Below are positions 15,945 through 24,954 of a stretch of 36,507 bases of DNA, piece by piece. The stretch is from the NCBI GenBank assembly GCA_934565775.1, contig CAKTIN010000009.1, positions 1 through 36,507 of the forward strand, read 5' to 3'. This DNA comes from an uncultured Oscillospiraceae bacterium (GTDB lineage: Bacteria; Bacillota; Clostridia; Oscillospirales; Oscillospiraceae). A program made the translations under genes and the position numbers. Each line of letters begins with the position of its first letter. The stretch's first letter is position 1. The notes below the pieces were generated by a model. The model did no database searches. It was not told the origin of the DNA and worked only from the letters and a program-made list of their open reading frames with translations.

Positions 15945-18900
15945 ATGAAACGACTTGCAAGCGCGCTGCTGGCGCTGCTGCTGACGCTGACGTTGGTTCT
16001 GCCCAACCTGGCGTCTCCGGCGTGGGCAGACACGAAGCCGTCCGAGGACTACATTGCCCAGCGGCCCATTGCGTATCAGCTGTTTTTCGATTCGGAAAAC
16101 GAGGCGTATACCTTTAATACCGCAACCTATTGGGACGTGTATCAGCAGACCCTGGGCGTGAACAAGAACGGCGGCGAAAATGAGGTGAACAAGGGCCTGA
16201 CCCTGACCTCGTCTACGGACGGCGCCTTGGTGCGGACAGGAAGCGGGTCCGATACCGGGTCTGTGGGGTCCTGGTCCGGTTCAATCTCCGGCGAGGGCTG
16301 GGGGCAGTTCCCCGGGGACTTTACCCGGACTCTGCGCTTTACGGGGATGCAGCTGAAGGCGGGGGCCAATGAGATCCAGATCCGCTTCCAGAGCGGCAGC
16401 GCAGACCTGAGGGGCCTGCGCATTCTGAGCGACAGCGGAGAAATTGCAAGGCTTGTGCCCGGCTCCGGCAATGTCCAGTCCGTTCCTAATGACTATGGCG
16501 GCTCCAATCAGACCGCAGACAAGAGCAAGGACTGGATCGAGGCCAACGGCGGCACGACCTATAAGGAGGAAAACGGCTGCTTCGGCTGGGTGGACCAGGG
16601 CAGTGTGACCTATCACTTTGTAAGCACCTCCATCCCCGCCGGGACCTATACGGTCGAGGTGGAGTATGCCCTGGAGGGGCAAACGAGCTGTGCGGTGCAG
16701 GCCATTGCCAATGGCAATGCCGCAGGCAGCGACCTGCTGCGGATCGACTATGAATCCGCCCAGACCTTCTATTACAGCCAGTATCAGAATACCACGGTGT
16801 TCCCCTATTCCGACGGCTCCGCTACGGTGGTCGGCTGGGGCGGCACGGTGAAGGCCTGCGTCTCCGGGAGCAGAGACCGGCTGGCGATCTCCCTGCGGAC
16901 GGTCAGCGGCCCGGCGCTGGAGCAGCTGGAGGCATATCTGAAGCTGTACGCCGTAGACAGCGGCGGCAATGTGAAGTATTCCGGCACCCTGGCGGACCTC
17001 AGAAAAAACGGTGCGGTCAGCACCACCTTTGAAGCGGGCTTTACCACTTATATCAGCCCCCGGGTGCCCGATGTAGGCGGCCAGGGGATGGATGGCCTGC
17101 CCGGCTCCGAGGGCATCAAGCTGATCTTTGAGACCCCCAACGGGGCCGATGACATCAGCGGCACGGTGGAGATCGCCTTTGTGGGCCTGTTTACGGGCGG
17201 CTCCTCCGAGAATGCCGACGCCGGTAAGCTGGAGACCCGAGGGAACTGGACGGCGGTTTCTCCCTTCCAGTATCAGGACGCGGTGATCCATCCCTATGAG
17301 GAGAAGAACCTGGCGCTGAACCAGAGCGTGAAGCCCTTCCTGCGTCTGCCCGGTGGGACGACGAATCAATCCTTCCAAGACCGGCAGTATACCTGGGGCA
17401 ATGTGACCTATACCAAGGGCGGAGAGGGGTCGGACAATGACCATGGCACGATCTCCGGCTCGAACATTTCCGGCACGAAGGACTGGCATCTGTGGACCAT
17501 GTCCACCTCCGACGCGAACATCGTGGATAACACCCACGCGGATAAGAACGGCACGGGCTCCTTTAACGCCCTGGAGATCAAGTATCGGAACGACGGGGCC
17601 CACCGGACCTTCGCGGCCCTGACCGGCACCCAGGAGCGCCGCGGCCAGTGGCTGGCCCTGACCATGAAGGGCGAGGACCTGGAGGCGACCCGAGGCCTTT
17701 CCGAGGAGGATATCGGCAAGATCCGGATCGTATTGAAGCGGGGCGGCAATGTGATCGAGTCGATCCCCCTGTCCGAGTTCAAGAGCGCGCCCAACAGCAG
17801 CGCCCCAGAGATCAACCTGGAGCTCCTGGCGGACGGCTACCGGACCCTGTACTTCAGCCTGAACGACGGCAGCGACCTGGCGATGGACTCCGTGGAGTTC
17901 GACTTCTCCGAGGTGCAGAGTGCGAAGGCGGGCAGCGATACCCACCGCATTTATGTGAAGGACATTTATCTGTTCAACCCCAAGCTGTCCATTGTGAAGG
18001 CCGTGGACCGGGCGGAGGCGAAGCCCGGCGACACCCTGCGCTATACGCTGACGGTGCTGAACCCCACTGCCGCCAGTGTGACCAATCCCTTTACGGTCTC
18101 AGACGTGCTGCCTGCGGGGCTGCGCTATGTGGACGGTAGCTATGAGATCTCCGACGGCCGGACTGCGGCGGACTTCCGCCAGGACGGTCAGAGCCTGACC
18201 TGGAGCTTTACCGGCGCGCTGGAGGCGAAGGCCTCCTTCACCATCACCTTCCAGGTGGAGATCGAAAGCGCCGTGGACGGCCAGCGCTTTATGAACACGG
18301 CGACTGTGACCGTGGACGGCGAGACGGAGAAATCCAACGAGGTCAAGACGGTTATCCGGGATAACACCCAGTACAGCAAGGTGTTCTATGCCCAGGTGGG
18401 CAAGGACACCACCCTGAACCTGGACCTGGGACAGACGATGGTGGAGAGCACCCGGACAGAGACCGTGATTAAGGAGGCCCAATCCTATACGGTTCGTGTG
18501 GCCGGAAACAACGGCGCCCCCAGTTCTGGTTCCTGCACTGTGGACATTCCGGCAGAGACGGAGTACATCTATCTGACCGGCCCCGGCGGCGGCTTCGTAT
18601 TTGCGGAAAACAATTCCGTGACGCTGGGGAGCAAGAGCTGGAAGCTGGATTACACCCTGACGGAGGTGCAGCTCCTTGCGGGAAGGCTGAATTACCATGA
18701 GAGTAAAACGACCAGCCCGGTTGGGAAGTACGATGACCCCGCAAACCGCGGTCCGGTCTCCGGCTTCCTGGAGGATGCAAAGCTCTCTCTGCTGAACTTC
18801 AACCGGGGCGATGGGCAGCGGCTTACGCTGGCGATTGGCCAGGCCTATAATGATGGGGAATTTACGCTCCATGTGATGACAAAGCAGACCGTGGAGGTCT

Positions 18901-21077
18901 CCGACGGCCAGGTTATGCAGGACAACACCTTCAGCGGCATTCAGAATGGCGACAATACCTTTACGGTCACGGCTCCAGATGGAGCGGAGGGGCGCAGGAC
19001 GCTGGCCCTGACCTATAACTCCACCGAGACCGGCACAAAGACCTTTGAGGTGCGGATGAACAAGGGCGGCAACCCGGAGAATACTGAGACCGTTACCATC
19101 ACCGTTTACAACTATGAGGTCAAGGACTATGTCTATGTGCTGGACTACGGCCTGCCGGTCTACCTTACCGGCAAGGACGGGGACCAGGGCGTGCAGAGCC
19201 TCCAGGGCTACTCCGGCACAAATCTGATCCGGGGCGAGGCCGAAGATGGCCTGTACTTCTACGGCCTGTCCGGCAAGAAGTATAACGAGACCACGGCGGC
19301 GGACGGCCACTATGCCAACGAGGGCTATGCCATTCCCGAGGAGACCTTCTCCGCGAAGAACGGCACGGTGAAAACCGCCCTGAGCGAGGACGGCGGGGAG
19401 AATCTGTTCCTGGAGTACACCCCCACCCGGTTCATGGACTGCGAGGACGTGTTCTATTACGGCGTGCAGGTGAAGAAGGACGGGACGCTTCCGGCCGACT
19501 CCCTGAGCGCGGTGAACGCCACCCCTGTGATGGAGGGCCAGATCAAGGTCCTGCCTGCCAGCGTGGTGTATTATGAGGACAACTTCTCCAACAGCGGCAG
19601 CGGTGCAAACGGCGACGACGGCATCCGCTACGGCGGGGAGACTCAGCCGGTGGGCGAGGGCGATACGGATCGCCACCAGAGCAACGATCTGGGCCTGCAA
19701 TACGGTTACGATCCGGCCTATGACAGCGACGAGGGCTACAGCGGCGGCACCGCGACCATGATGCGGGGCGGCAGCTACGCGGTGTTCCAGTTCAAGGGCA
19801 CCGGTGTGGACATCATCAGCTCCACGGCGGCCAACACCGGTACGGTGTATGTCTACGTCTTTGACAATGCGGCCATTGACGCATCCGGCAATATCGTCTC
19901 CGACGGCACCCAGGACCGCCCGACCCTGGTGGATATGCAGATTGTAAACACCTATTTTGAAAACAATGGGGAGACCGGCCTGTATCAGATTCCCGTGGTC
20001 AACGTGAAGAACCTGGACGGCACGAAGAAGCACGTGGTGCGGATCGCCGTCAGCACCTATGGCGGGGCGGAGGCAAAGCCCATTTATCTGGACGGCATTC
20101 GAATCTATAACCCCCTGGGCGGCAACGAGATCGTGGACTACACGCCCTCCGAGCAGGGGACTGTGGTCCGGGAGCTGCGGGATATGATCCTCGGCACCGG
20201 CTATCGGGTCACCTATACCGACGACGGCACGGGCGAGGAGTATGCGGTGGTGGATCCCGGCAAGGACGTCAGCGCCAGCCTGGTCCGGTACCTTGGAGAC
20301 GGGAACGTGTTCCTCTCCGGCAGCACCGTTACGGAGAATTTCACCGGCGCGTATTACGGCGGCGAGGCCTCCGATGACACGGCGATGACCGCGAACCTCC
20401 TGTCCTACCTGCTCCAGGGCCCCAATAACGAGGTGTACCTGAGCGACGGCTACGGCATTGCCTTCTATGCGGAGGGGACGGCTGAGGGCGCAACGCTGCA
20501 AATTGCGGCAAAGCGGCTCCTGGGCGCGCCGAAGCTCCAGTATCTGAACAAGAACAACACCTGGGTGGCCCTGGGCACCAAGGACAGCGAAGGCACCCTT
20601 GGCACCTCCACGGAGCTGTACTATGTGATTCCTCTGGACGACTGCATGGATAGCGGAAGCGGCAAGCTGATCGCCCTGCGGGCCGTGGGAGCGAGCGCTC
20701 AGAACGGCACGCCGAAGGACGTGGTCTCTCTGACCTATGTGAAGGCCTCTAAGAGCCTGAGCTTCCGGACGGTGAGCGACCAGCTCGGGAACCTGGAAAC
20801 CCAGGATCAGCCGGTTTCCACCATGACGGATGTGCAGGTGCGTTATCCCGGGGCCAACCAGCGGGAAGTGCTCACCTTTGCCACCGGCAAGGACGTGCTG
20901 GATGTAAAGGTGCTGCTGAACGGCAGCGAGGTGCCCGGCACCGTTACGGCCAGCTATGTCTTTGACCAGGCCGGGAACAAGACCTGGGTCGTCACCATCG
21001 ACCAGGCGGACCCCCATGCGGCCTACACCCTGCGGTTCTACAAGGTGACCGGCGAGAGCACCGCCAATCTGCGGTAA
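15945..21077 (+). CDS. Very large secreted surface protein with DUF11-like domain
   Basis: A 1710-residue exported protein. The signal peptide spans residues 1-28 with a probable cut after AWA. The start at 15945 is preferred because GGAGGAG lies just ahead; an upstream ATG would bury the signal sequence. Most of the protein is beta-rich and of unknown family. One region, residues ~681-800, resembles the DUF11/isopeptide-type repeat of surface adhesins (LSIVKAVDRAEAKPGDTLRY, then SDVLPAGLRYVDGSY). N-terminal segments (KAGANEIQIRFQSGSADLRG) look like carbohydrate-binding beta-sandwiches. No LPxTG, SLH or choline-binding anchor is visible; it ends TGESTANLR. The 76-residue peptide gene follows 17 bases downstream, so they probably share a transcript. 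An adhesin or matrix protein role is inference. Confidence 0.75.
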   Translation: MKRLASALLALLLTLTLVLPNLASPAWADTKPSEDYIAQRPIAYQLFFDSENEAYTFNTATYWDVYQQTLGVNKNGGENEVNKGLTLTSSTDGALVRTGSGSDTGSVGSWSGSISGEGWGQFPGDFTRTLRFTGMQLKAGANEIQIRFQSGSADLRGLRILSDSGEIARLVPGSGNVQSVPNDYGGSNQTADKSKDWIEANGGTTYKEENGCFGWVDQGSVTYHFVSTSIPAGTYTVEVEYALEGQTSCAVQAIANGNAAGSDLLRIDYESAQTFYYSQYQNTTVFPYSDGSATVVGWGGTVKACVSGSRDRLAISLRTVSGPALEQLEAYLKLYAVDSGGNVKYSGTLADLRKNGAVSTTFEAGFTTYISPRVPDVGGQGMDGLPGSEGIKLIFETPNGADDISGTVEIAFVGLFTGGSSENADAGKLETRGNWTAVSPFQYQDAVIHPYEEKNLALNQSVKPFLRLPGGTTNQSFQDRQYTWGNVTYTKGGEGSDNDHGTISGSNISGTKDWHLWTMSTSDANIVDNTHADKNGTGSFNALEIKYRNDGAHRTFAALTGTQERRGQWLALTMKGEDLEATRGLSEEDIGKIRIVLKRGGNVIESIPLSEFKSAPNSSAPEINLELLADGYRTLYFSLNDGSDLAMDSVEFDFSEVQSAKAGSDTHRIYVKDIYLFNPKLSIVKAVDRAEAKPGDTLRYTLTVLNPTAASVTNPFTVSDVLPAGLRYVDGSYEISDGRTAADFRQDGQSLTWSFTGALEAKASFTITFQVEIESAVDGQRFMNTATVTVDGETEKSNEVKTVIRDNTQYSKVFYAQVGKDTTLNLDLGQTMVESTRTETVIKEAQSYTVRVAGNNGAPSSGSCTVDIPAETEYIYLTGPGGGFVFAENNSVTLGSKSWKLDYTLTEVQLLAGRLNYHESKTTSPVGKYDDPANRGPVSGFLEDAKLSLLNFNRGDGQRLTLAIGQAYNDGEFTLHVMTKQTVEVSDGQVMQDNTFSGIQNGDNTFTVTAPDGAEGRRTLALTYNSTETGTKTFEVRMNKGGNPENTETVTITVYNYEVKDYVYVLDYGLPVYLTGKDGDQGVQSLQGYSGTNLIRGEAEDGLYFYGLSGKKYNETTAADGHYANEGYAIPEETFSAKNGTVKTALSEDGGENLFLEYTPTRFMDCEDVFYYGVQVKKDGTLPADSLSAVNATPVMEGQIKVLPASVVYYEDNFSNSGSGANGDDGIRYGGETQPVGEGDTDRHQSNDLGLQYGYDPAYDSDEGYSGGTATMMRGGSYAVFQFKGTGVDIISSTAANTGTVYVYVFDNAAIDASGNIVSDGTQDRPTLVDMQIVNTYFENNGETGLYQIPVVNVKNLDGTKKHVVRIAVSTYGGAEAKPIYLDGIRIYNPLGGNEIVDYTPSEQGTVVRELRDMILGTGYRVTYTDDGTGEEYAVVDPGKDVSASLVRYLGDGNVFLSGSTVTENFTGAYYGGEASDDTAMTANLLSYLLQGPNNEVYLSDGYGIAFYAEGTAEGATLQIAAKRLLGAPKLQYLNKNNTWVALGTKDSEGTLGTSTELYYVIPLDDCMDSGSGKLIALRAVGASAQNGTPKDVVSLTYVKASKSLSFRTVSDQLGNLETQDQPVSTMTDVQVRYPGANQREVLTFATGKDVLDVKVLLNGSEVPGTVTASYVFDQAGNKTWVVTIDQADPHAAYTLRFYKVTGESTANLR

Positions 21078-21094
21078 AGGAGCGTGTGAAAGAA

Positions 21095-21325
21095 ATGAAA
21101 AAGAATTATGTAAAGCCTGCGCTCCTGGTGGAGACCTTCCGCATGGACGCCTCGATCGCCAGAACCTGCAATGCCGATGAGCAGATTGCCCATGATATTC
21201 TCGAGGCCTATGAGTATGTGAAGGAATTTATGAGCCTTGAGGATTTTATCCAGAAATATCTCAATGACAACAATCTGAACGGCTACTGCTACCATACCGG
21301 TACGAACGCGCTTTTCCTTTCCTAA
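21095..21325 (+). CDS. Small precursor-like peptide, 76 residues
   Basis: Starts MKKNYVKPALLVETFRMDAS, a pattern (KK-Y-KP-L-E-F, then IA..C) that I associate with short unassigned proteins of gut Firmicutes and Bacteroidetes, some suspected to be modified peptides. It has two cysteines (C25 in ARTC and C66 in GYCYH), a helical acidic middle (DILEAYEYVKEF, SLEDFIQKYLND), and ends GTNALFLS with a terminal serine. AAAGGAGC lies about 12 bases before the ATG; a GTG three codons earlier is too close to it. It is directly downstream of the 1710-residue gene and ahead of an HprK-like kinase gene. No signal peptide. Function unknown. Confidence 0.65.
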   Translation: MKKNYVKPALLVETFRMDASIARTCNADEQIAHDILEAYEYVKEFMSLEDFIQKYLNDNNLNGYCYHTGTNALFLS

Positions 21326-21335
21326 TTTGGCCAGC

Positions 21336-21381
21336 GGCCCCTCCCGGAGGGCATCTCCCGGAGGGGCCCTTTCCCTGTTTT
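21336..21381 (+). terminator. Strong terminator after the small peptide gene
   Basis: A long GC stem, GGCCCCTCC-C-GGAG with CTCC-C-GGAGGGGCC around a GGCAT loop, then CTTTCCCTGTTTT. It closes the surface protein/peptide transcript before the kinase promoter. Confidence 0.8.
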
Positions 21382-21404
21382 GCGGCGAAATTATGGGAAA
21401 ATCA

Positions 21405-21433
21405 TTGCTTTTTCCCGGAAAAGACGGTATACT
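21405..21433 (+). promoter_or_regulatory. SigmaA promoter of the kinase operon
   Basis: TTGCTT and TATACT with a 17-base spacer, the same hexamers and spacing as the ABC transporter promoter at 28592-28620. It fixes the kinase start downstream, at the GTG at 21465. Confidence 0.7.
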
Positions 21434-21464
21434 GAGAGCAGAAATTGCCGAAAGGGGGCGCGAC

Positions 21465-22379
21465 GTGGAATACTGCTGCGAAGTGTGCGGGCTGAAGCTG
21501 CTCCTGTCGCTCCCGGAGGGGGTGCGGCCAGTGGGGGCCATCGAGCCCTTCCTGGTGGAGCGGGCCGGATTCCAGCCCCAGGTGCGCTATGCTGCCCGGT
21601 GGTATACACAGCGGCCTGCGGATACCGGCCCGGTGGTGGAGAGCCAGGTGGGTTACAGCATCCGGCGGATGGGCCGGGGCTATCGCTACGCCTTTAACGT
21701 GGGCTGCACCCTGAACCCCGATGCTCTGCTGCTGGACCAGGACCCGGAGACCCAGAGCTATGACCTGTGGCTGCCCCGGGCCCATGAGGCCCTGCTCCGG
21801 CGGGAGGGCCTGCCCATCGCCCAGAACCTGGGGCAGGAGCTGCTGCTTTTGTCCCACGACCGGCTGCTGCTCCATGCCTCCCTGATCCGCTGGGGCGGCA
21901 GGGGAATCCTCTTTACCGGCCCCTCGGGCATGGGGAAAAGCACCCAGGCAAGCCTGTGGGAGCGCTACCGGGGCGCGGAGATTTTGAACGGAGACAAGAC
22001 GGTGCTCCATCTGACCCCGGAGCGCATTACGGCCTGGGGCTCCCCCTATGCGGGGACCTCCGGCATTTACCGGAACGAAGCCGCCCCGGCGGCGGGGATC
22101 GTTGCCCTGCGCCAAGGACTGGTCAATGAGATCGTGCCTCTGCGGGGCAAGGAAGCGCTGCTGGAGCTGATGCCCCGCATGGCCACGGCCCCCTGGGCGG
22201 GGCAGTGGCATGGCCGGGGGGTGGATCTCGCCCTGGCCCTTCTGGAGCGGATCCCGGTTTACCGGCTGACCTGCCGCCCGGACCGGGAGGCAGTGGAGCT
22301 GACGGAGCGCACTATATTTCCCGATGGACGCGGCGCGGCGCTGCCGGCCCGGGGGAAAATGGGAGGAATTGGAATATGA
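21465..22379 (+). CDS. HPr kinase/PEP carboxykinase-like ATP-binding protein
   Basis: A 304-residue protein of the HprK-related P-loop group. Residues 152-160 read GPSGMGKST, a Walker A site of the PEPCK-like fold, preceded by LLLHASLIRWGGRGILF, the typical HprK-like strand with a His. ILNGDKTVL near residue 178 supplies the expected acidic/basic active-site segment. True HprK regulates sugar uptake by phosphorylating HPr, but its N-terminal domain and signature motif are not seen here. Similar stand-alone HprK-like proteins occur in peptide modification loci, including lasso peptide kinases that phosphorylate a C-terminal serine. The GTG start has GAAAGGGGG 6 bases ahead. The next gene overlaps it by 4 bases (ATGA), so the two are translationally coupled. 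Confidence 0.7.
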   Translation: MEYCCEVCGLKLLLSLPEGVRPVGAIEPFLVERAGFQPQVRYAARWYTQRPADTGPVVESQVGYSIRRMGRGYRYAFNVGCTLNPDALLLDQDPETQSYDLWLPRAHEALLRREGLPIAQNLGQELLLLSHDRLLLHASLIRWGGRGILFTGPSGMGKSTQASLWERYRGAEILNGDKTVLHLTPERITAWGSPYAGTSGIYRNEAAPAAGIVALRQGLVNEIVPLRGKEALLELMPRMATAPWAGQWHGRGVDLALALLERIPVYRLTCRPDREAVELTERTIFPDGRGAALPARGKMGGIGI

Positions 22380-23317
22380 AACAGAAAAAATGGTGGATTC
22401 TGGGCGGTGCGGCGGCCCTGGTGCTGGCCCTGGTGTTGATCCTGACCCTTGGAGGAAGAGACCGGCAGGGGGAGATCGTGACGCCCGGCCGGGATACCTT
22501 GAACATCCCTATGATTCCCGGCTTCACGCCCGGGGCCAATGCGCCCAGTGGCGAGACCGAGCCGACTCAGGCGGCGGAGCCCGCTCCCACGAAGCCGGAC
22601 CCCACGGGTCCGACCAAGCCCGCTCCCACCAAGCCCGATGAGACGGAGCCCACGGAGGCCAAGCCTTCGAACACTAAGCCCACGAACCCCAAGCCTACGG
22701 AGCCAAAGCCCACCACGCCTCCGGCGACGGAGCCCGCCCCTACGGAGCCGCCAGTCCCCCACCTTTCGGACGACTGCCTGACCCTGACCTCCCTGGGGGG
22801 CTACTCCGGCAACTTCCTGGAGGATGGGTCCGATGATGTGGTGTCCAATGTGGCGGCGATTCTGGTCACCAACAACGCAGACCGGATGCTCCAGGTAGCG
22901 GATATTACCTTCCAGGTCAGCGAGAAGGAGCAGGCGGTGTTCCTCATTACGGACCTGCCCGCCGGTGCGACGGTGCTGGCCCTGGAGCTGAACCGCCGCC
23001 CCTACAGCGACGCAGACGACTATACCTATGGGCAGACGGCCTCCGGCTATGTGGACACGCCGTCGCTGGAGGAGGAGCGGTTCGACCTGGATACCACCCA
23101 GGCCGGGAAGCTGACCCTGAAGAACCGGACGGACGAGGCCTATGGAAAGGTCTATGTCTATTATAAGTACGTCCAGGTGGGCGGCATTTATCTGGGGGGC
23201 ATTACCTATCGGGTGCCCTTTGAGAATCTTCCTGCCGGGGGGACGGCGGAGAGCCCCGCCGGGCACTTCCATCCCAAAAACAGCCGCATTATGGCGGTCG
23301 TAGTCATGGCGGAATAA
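22376..23317 (+). CDS. Membrane-anchored extracellular protein with Thr/Pro-rich stalk
   Basis: A 313-residue protein I do not recognise. Residues ~6-26 form an uncleaved-type membrane segment (WWILGGAAALVLALVLILTL) with lysines before it, so the bulk should lie outside. Residues ~60-130 are a stalk of Thr-Lys-Pro and Thr-Glu-Pro repeats. Residues ~133-313 are a beta-rich domain with no known motif (LTSLGGYSGNF, VSNVAAILVTNNADRMLQVA, KVYVYYKYVQVGGIYLGGI). The ATG lies in the kinase stop overlap, after GGGAGGAATT. The tight coupling suggests that kinase and anchored protein act together, but what they do is unknown. Confidence 0.75.
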   Translation: MKQKKWWILGGAAALVLALVLILTLGGRDRQGEIVTPGRDTLNIPMIPGFTPGANAPSGETEPTQAAEPAPTKPDPTGPTKPAPTKPDETEPTEAKPSNTKPTNPKPTEPKPTTPPATEPAPTEPPVPHLSDDCLTLTSLGGYSGNFLEDGSDDVVSNVAAILVTNNADRMLQVADITFQVSEKEQAVFLITDLPAGATVLALELNRRPYSDADDYTYGQTASGYVDTPSLEEERFDLDTTQAGKLTLKNRTDEAYGKVYVYYKYVQVGGIYLGGITYRVPFENLPAGGTAESPAGHFHPKNSRIMAVVVMAE

Positions 23318-23321
23318 AAGC

Positions 23322-23357
23322 AGCCCGGAGGGATTTCCCTCCGGGCTCGTTTCATTT
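23322..23357 (+). terminator. Bidirectional terminator
   Basis: A perfect 11-bp stem AGCCCGGAGGG/CCCTCCGGGCT with a 4-base loop. CGTTTCATTT follows on the plus strand and GCTTTTATT on the minus strand, so it can end both the stalk-protein operon and the convergent reductase operon. Confidence 0.8.
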
Positions 23358-23362
23358 GGAAG

Positions 23363-24457
23363 CTAGGCGCCGAAATAGGCGCGGATGGTCTCCATGCGCT
23401 GACTTTGGGCCACATGGAAGGGACAGCGCCGGTCGCAGTGCCCACAGCCCAGGCAGTCCCCGGCCCGGTGGTCCAGGGTCAGGTAATGCTCCCGGGCCAG
23501 GGCGTCGCCCTGCAGCGCCAGATCGTAGTATTTGTTGATGAGGGCAATGTCCAGCCCGGCGGGGCAGGGGTGGCAGTGCTTGCAGTAAACGCACCGGCCC
23601 AGGCTCTCCTTCGGGGCAAAGCCGCTGACGTAGGCGTAGTCCCGCTGCTCCGGGGCGGCGTCAAAGTAAGCCAGGACTTCCTCCAGCTCCTTCCGGCTGC
23701 CGTAGCCGGGCAGGACGGTAAGCACGCCGGGCTTGTCCAGGGCATACTGGATGCACTGGGCCTTTGTGAGCGCCGCGCCGAAGGGGGACTGGGCGGCGTC
23801 CAGCAGCTGCCCGCCGCAAAAGGGCTTCATGACGGAGATGCCCACGCCCTCCTGCTGGCAGCGGCGGTAAAGAGCGTACCGCTCTTCGTTCTCCCCAAAG
23901 CCGAAGTCCCCCCGGCCGTAATCATACACGGGATTGATGCTGAACATGACCATATCCACCAGCCCCCGGTCCAGGATCCGGTTCACCAGGACAGGGGTGT
24001 GGGAGGACAGGCCGATGTGCCGGATCACGCCCTGGGCCTTCAGCGCCAAAACGTAGTCCAGAACGCCGTTGGCCTCATAGGCGGCCAGGTCGGAGGCCTC
24101 GTCCAGGCAATGAATAAAGCCAAAGTCGATGAAATCCGTCCGGAGCTGCTTCAGCTGCCAGGCGACGGAGCGCTTGACCTCCTCCAGGTTCGTGGTCCAG
24201 CCGTATTCCCCGATGGTGTAGTCCGCACCAAAGTGGATTTGGAGGAAAACCTTGTCCCGAATGCCCTCCAGGGCCTTGCCATAGGCGCCGAAAATGGCCG
24301 CATGGCCCCCGGCCATGTCAAAGTAGTTGATCCCGGCGTCGAAGGCCCGGCAGACCGTGGCGATGATCTCCGCCTCCGGCTGCGCGCCGATGACGGAGGA
24401 GCCCATGCCCAGAACGCTGATTCGCTCCCCGCCATGGGGCAGTGTGCGATATTCCAT
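23363..24457 (-). CDS. Aldo/keto reductase with C-terminal 4Fe-4S domain
   Basis: A 364-residue protein: an aldo/keto reductase barrel (~1-280) plus a ferredoxin-like tail with two cysteine clusters, CVYCKHCHPCP and CLGCGHCDRRC. Barrel marks include GMGSSVIG at the start, FDAGINYFDMAG with D47, and IRHIGLSS. In ordinary members the active site has Asp, Tyr, Lys and His. D47 is present, but the usual Lys strand (xxTK) reads VFLQIHFG here and no Tyr sits at the usual YG.SE position, so the chemistry may differ and rely on the clusters. It is the last gene of the operon CMD-cupin, flavodoxin, reductase; AGGAGGT precedes the ATG and overlaps the flavodoxin stop region. Confidence 0.9.
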   Translation of the reverse strand: MEYRTLPHGGERISVLGMGSSVIGAQPEAEIIATVCRAFDAGINYFDMAGGHAAIFGAYGKALEGIRDKVFLQIHFGADYTIGEYGWTTNLEEVKRSVAWQLKQLRTDFIDFGFIHCLDEASDLAAYEANGVLDYVLALKAQGVIRHIGLSSHTPVLVNRILDRGLVDMVMFSINPVYDYGRGDFGFGENEERYALYRRCQQEGVGISVMKPFCGGQLLDAAQSPFGAALTKAQCIQYALDKPGVLTVLPGYGSRKELEEVLAYFDAAPEQRDYAYVSGFAPKESLGRCVYCKHCHPCPAGLDIALINKYYDLALQGDALAREHYLTLDHRAGDCLGCGHCDRRCPFHVAQSQRMETIRAYFGA

Positions 24458-24466
24458 AGGACCTCC

Positions 24467-24942
24467 TTACAGCCCCAGGCTGCGCACCCACTGGGCCAGC
24501 TCTGCGGGGGAAACCGAGACGGGCAGCCGCTTTCCCTCCAGGACCCGGGCGGCGGGGCAGCTCTCCCGGAGAAGCTCGGCGGTTTTACCCATGCCGCTTC
24601 CGCCGGAGGTGGCGAAGGGAACGACGGTTTTCCCGGTCAGGTCGTAGCTCTCAAGGAAGGTTTGAATGATCCGGGGGGCCTGATACCACCAGATGGGAAA
24701 GCCCACAAACAGCACGTCGTACGCAGCCATACCGGCCACCTGGCCGGCGATGGCCGGGCGGCCGGGTCCTGCATCTCCAGGGTGCTGCGGCTATGCTTGT
24801 CCCGCCAGTCCAGATCCGCCGGGGAATAGGGGACCGGCGGGGTGATCTCAAACAGATCGCCGCCCACGGCCTGGGCCAGGGATCTGGCCACCCCTGCGGT
24901 CACGCCGCTGGCGGAGAAAAATGCGACCAATGCTTGTTTCAT
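24467..24942 (-). pseudogene. Flavodoxin, disrupted by a frameshift
   Basis: Two overlapping frames together make one flavodoxin of ~158 residues. The first (from the ATG at 24942) has the FMN phosphate loop FSASGVTAGVA and the DLFEITPPVPYSPADLDW segment. The second carries MAAYDVLFVGFPIWWYQAPR, FLESYDLTGKTVVPF and ATSGGSGMG, ending at 24467. They fail to join around 24755-24770, where a net one-base loss separates AAR from IAGQ. With the base restored the protein matches gut-Firmicute flavodoxins well. It sits between a CMD-cupin gene and an Fe-S aldo/keto reductase, as an electron carrier would. Sequencing error and a true null are both possible; the rest of the sequence is well kept, which favours a recent event or an error. 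Confidence 0.85.
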
Positions 24943-24954
24943 CGGAAATCCTCC

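Noticed and set aside
18099..21017. 972-codon minus-strand frame opposite the large surface protein
   Set aside because: It has no ribosome site or known motif; its composition is that of the complement of the surface gene.
21336..21368. Attachment site or IS end
   Set aside because: The inverted repeat is followed by a T-rich tract after a stop codon, so a terminator explains it; no integrase is near.
22205..22375. Upstream extension of the stalk-protein frame
   Set aside because: The extension overlaps the kinase in another frame; the ATG at 22376 has the ribosome site and begins the membrane segment.
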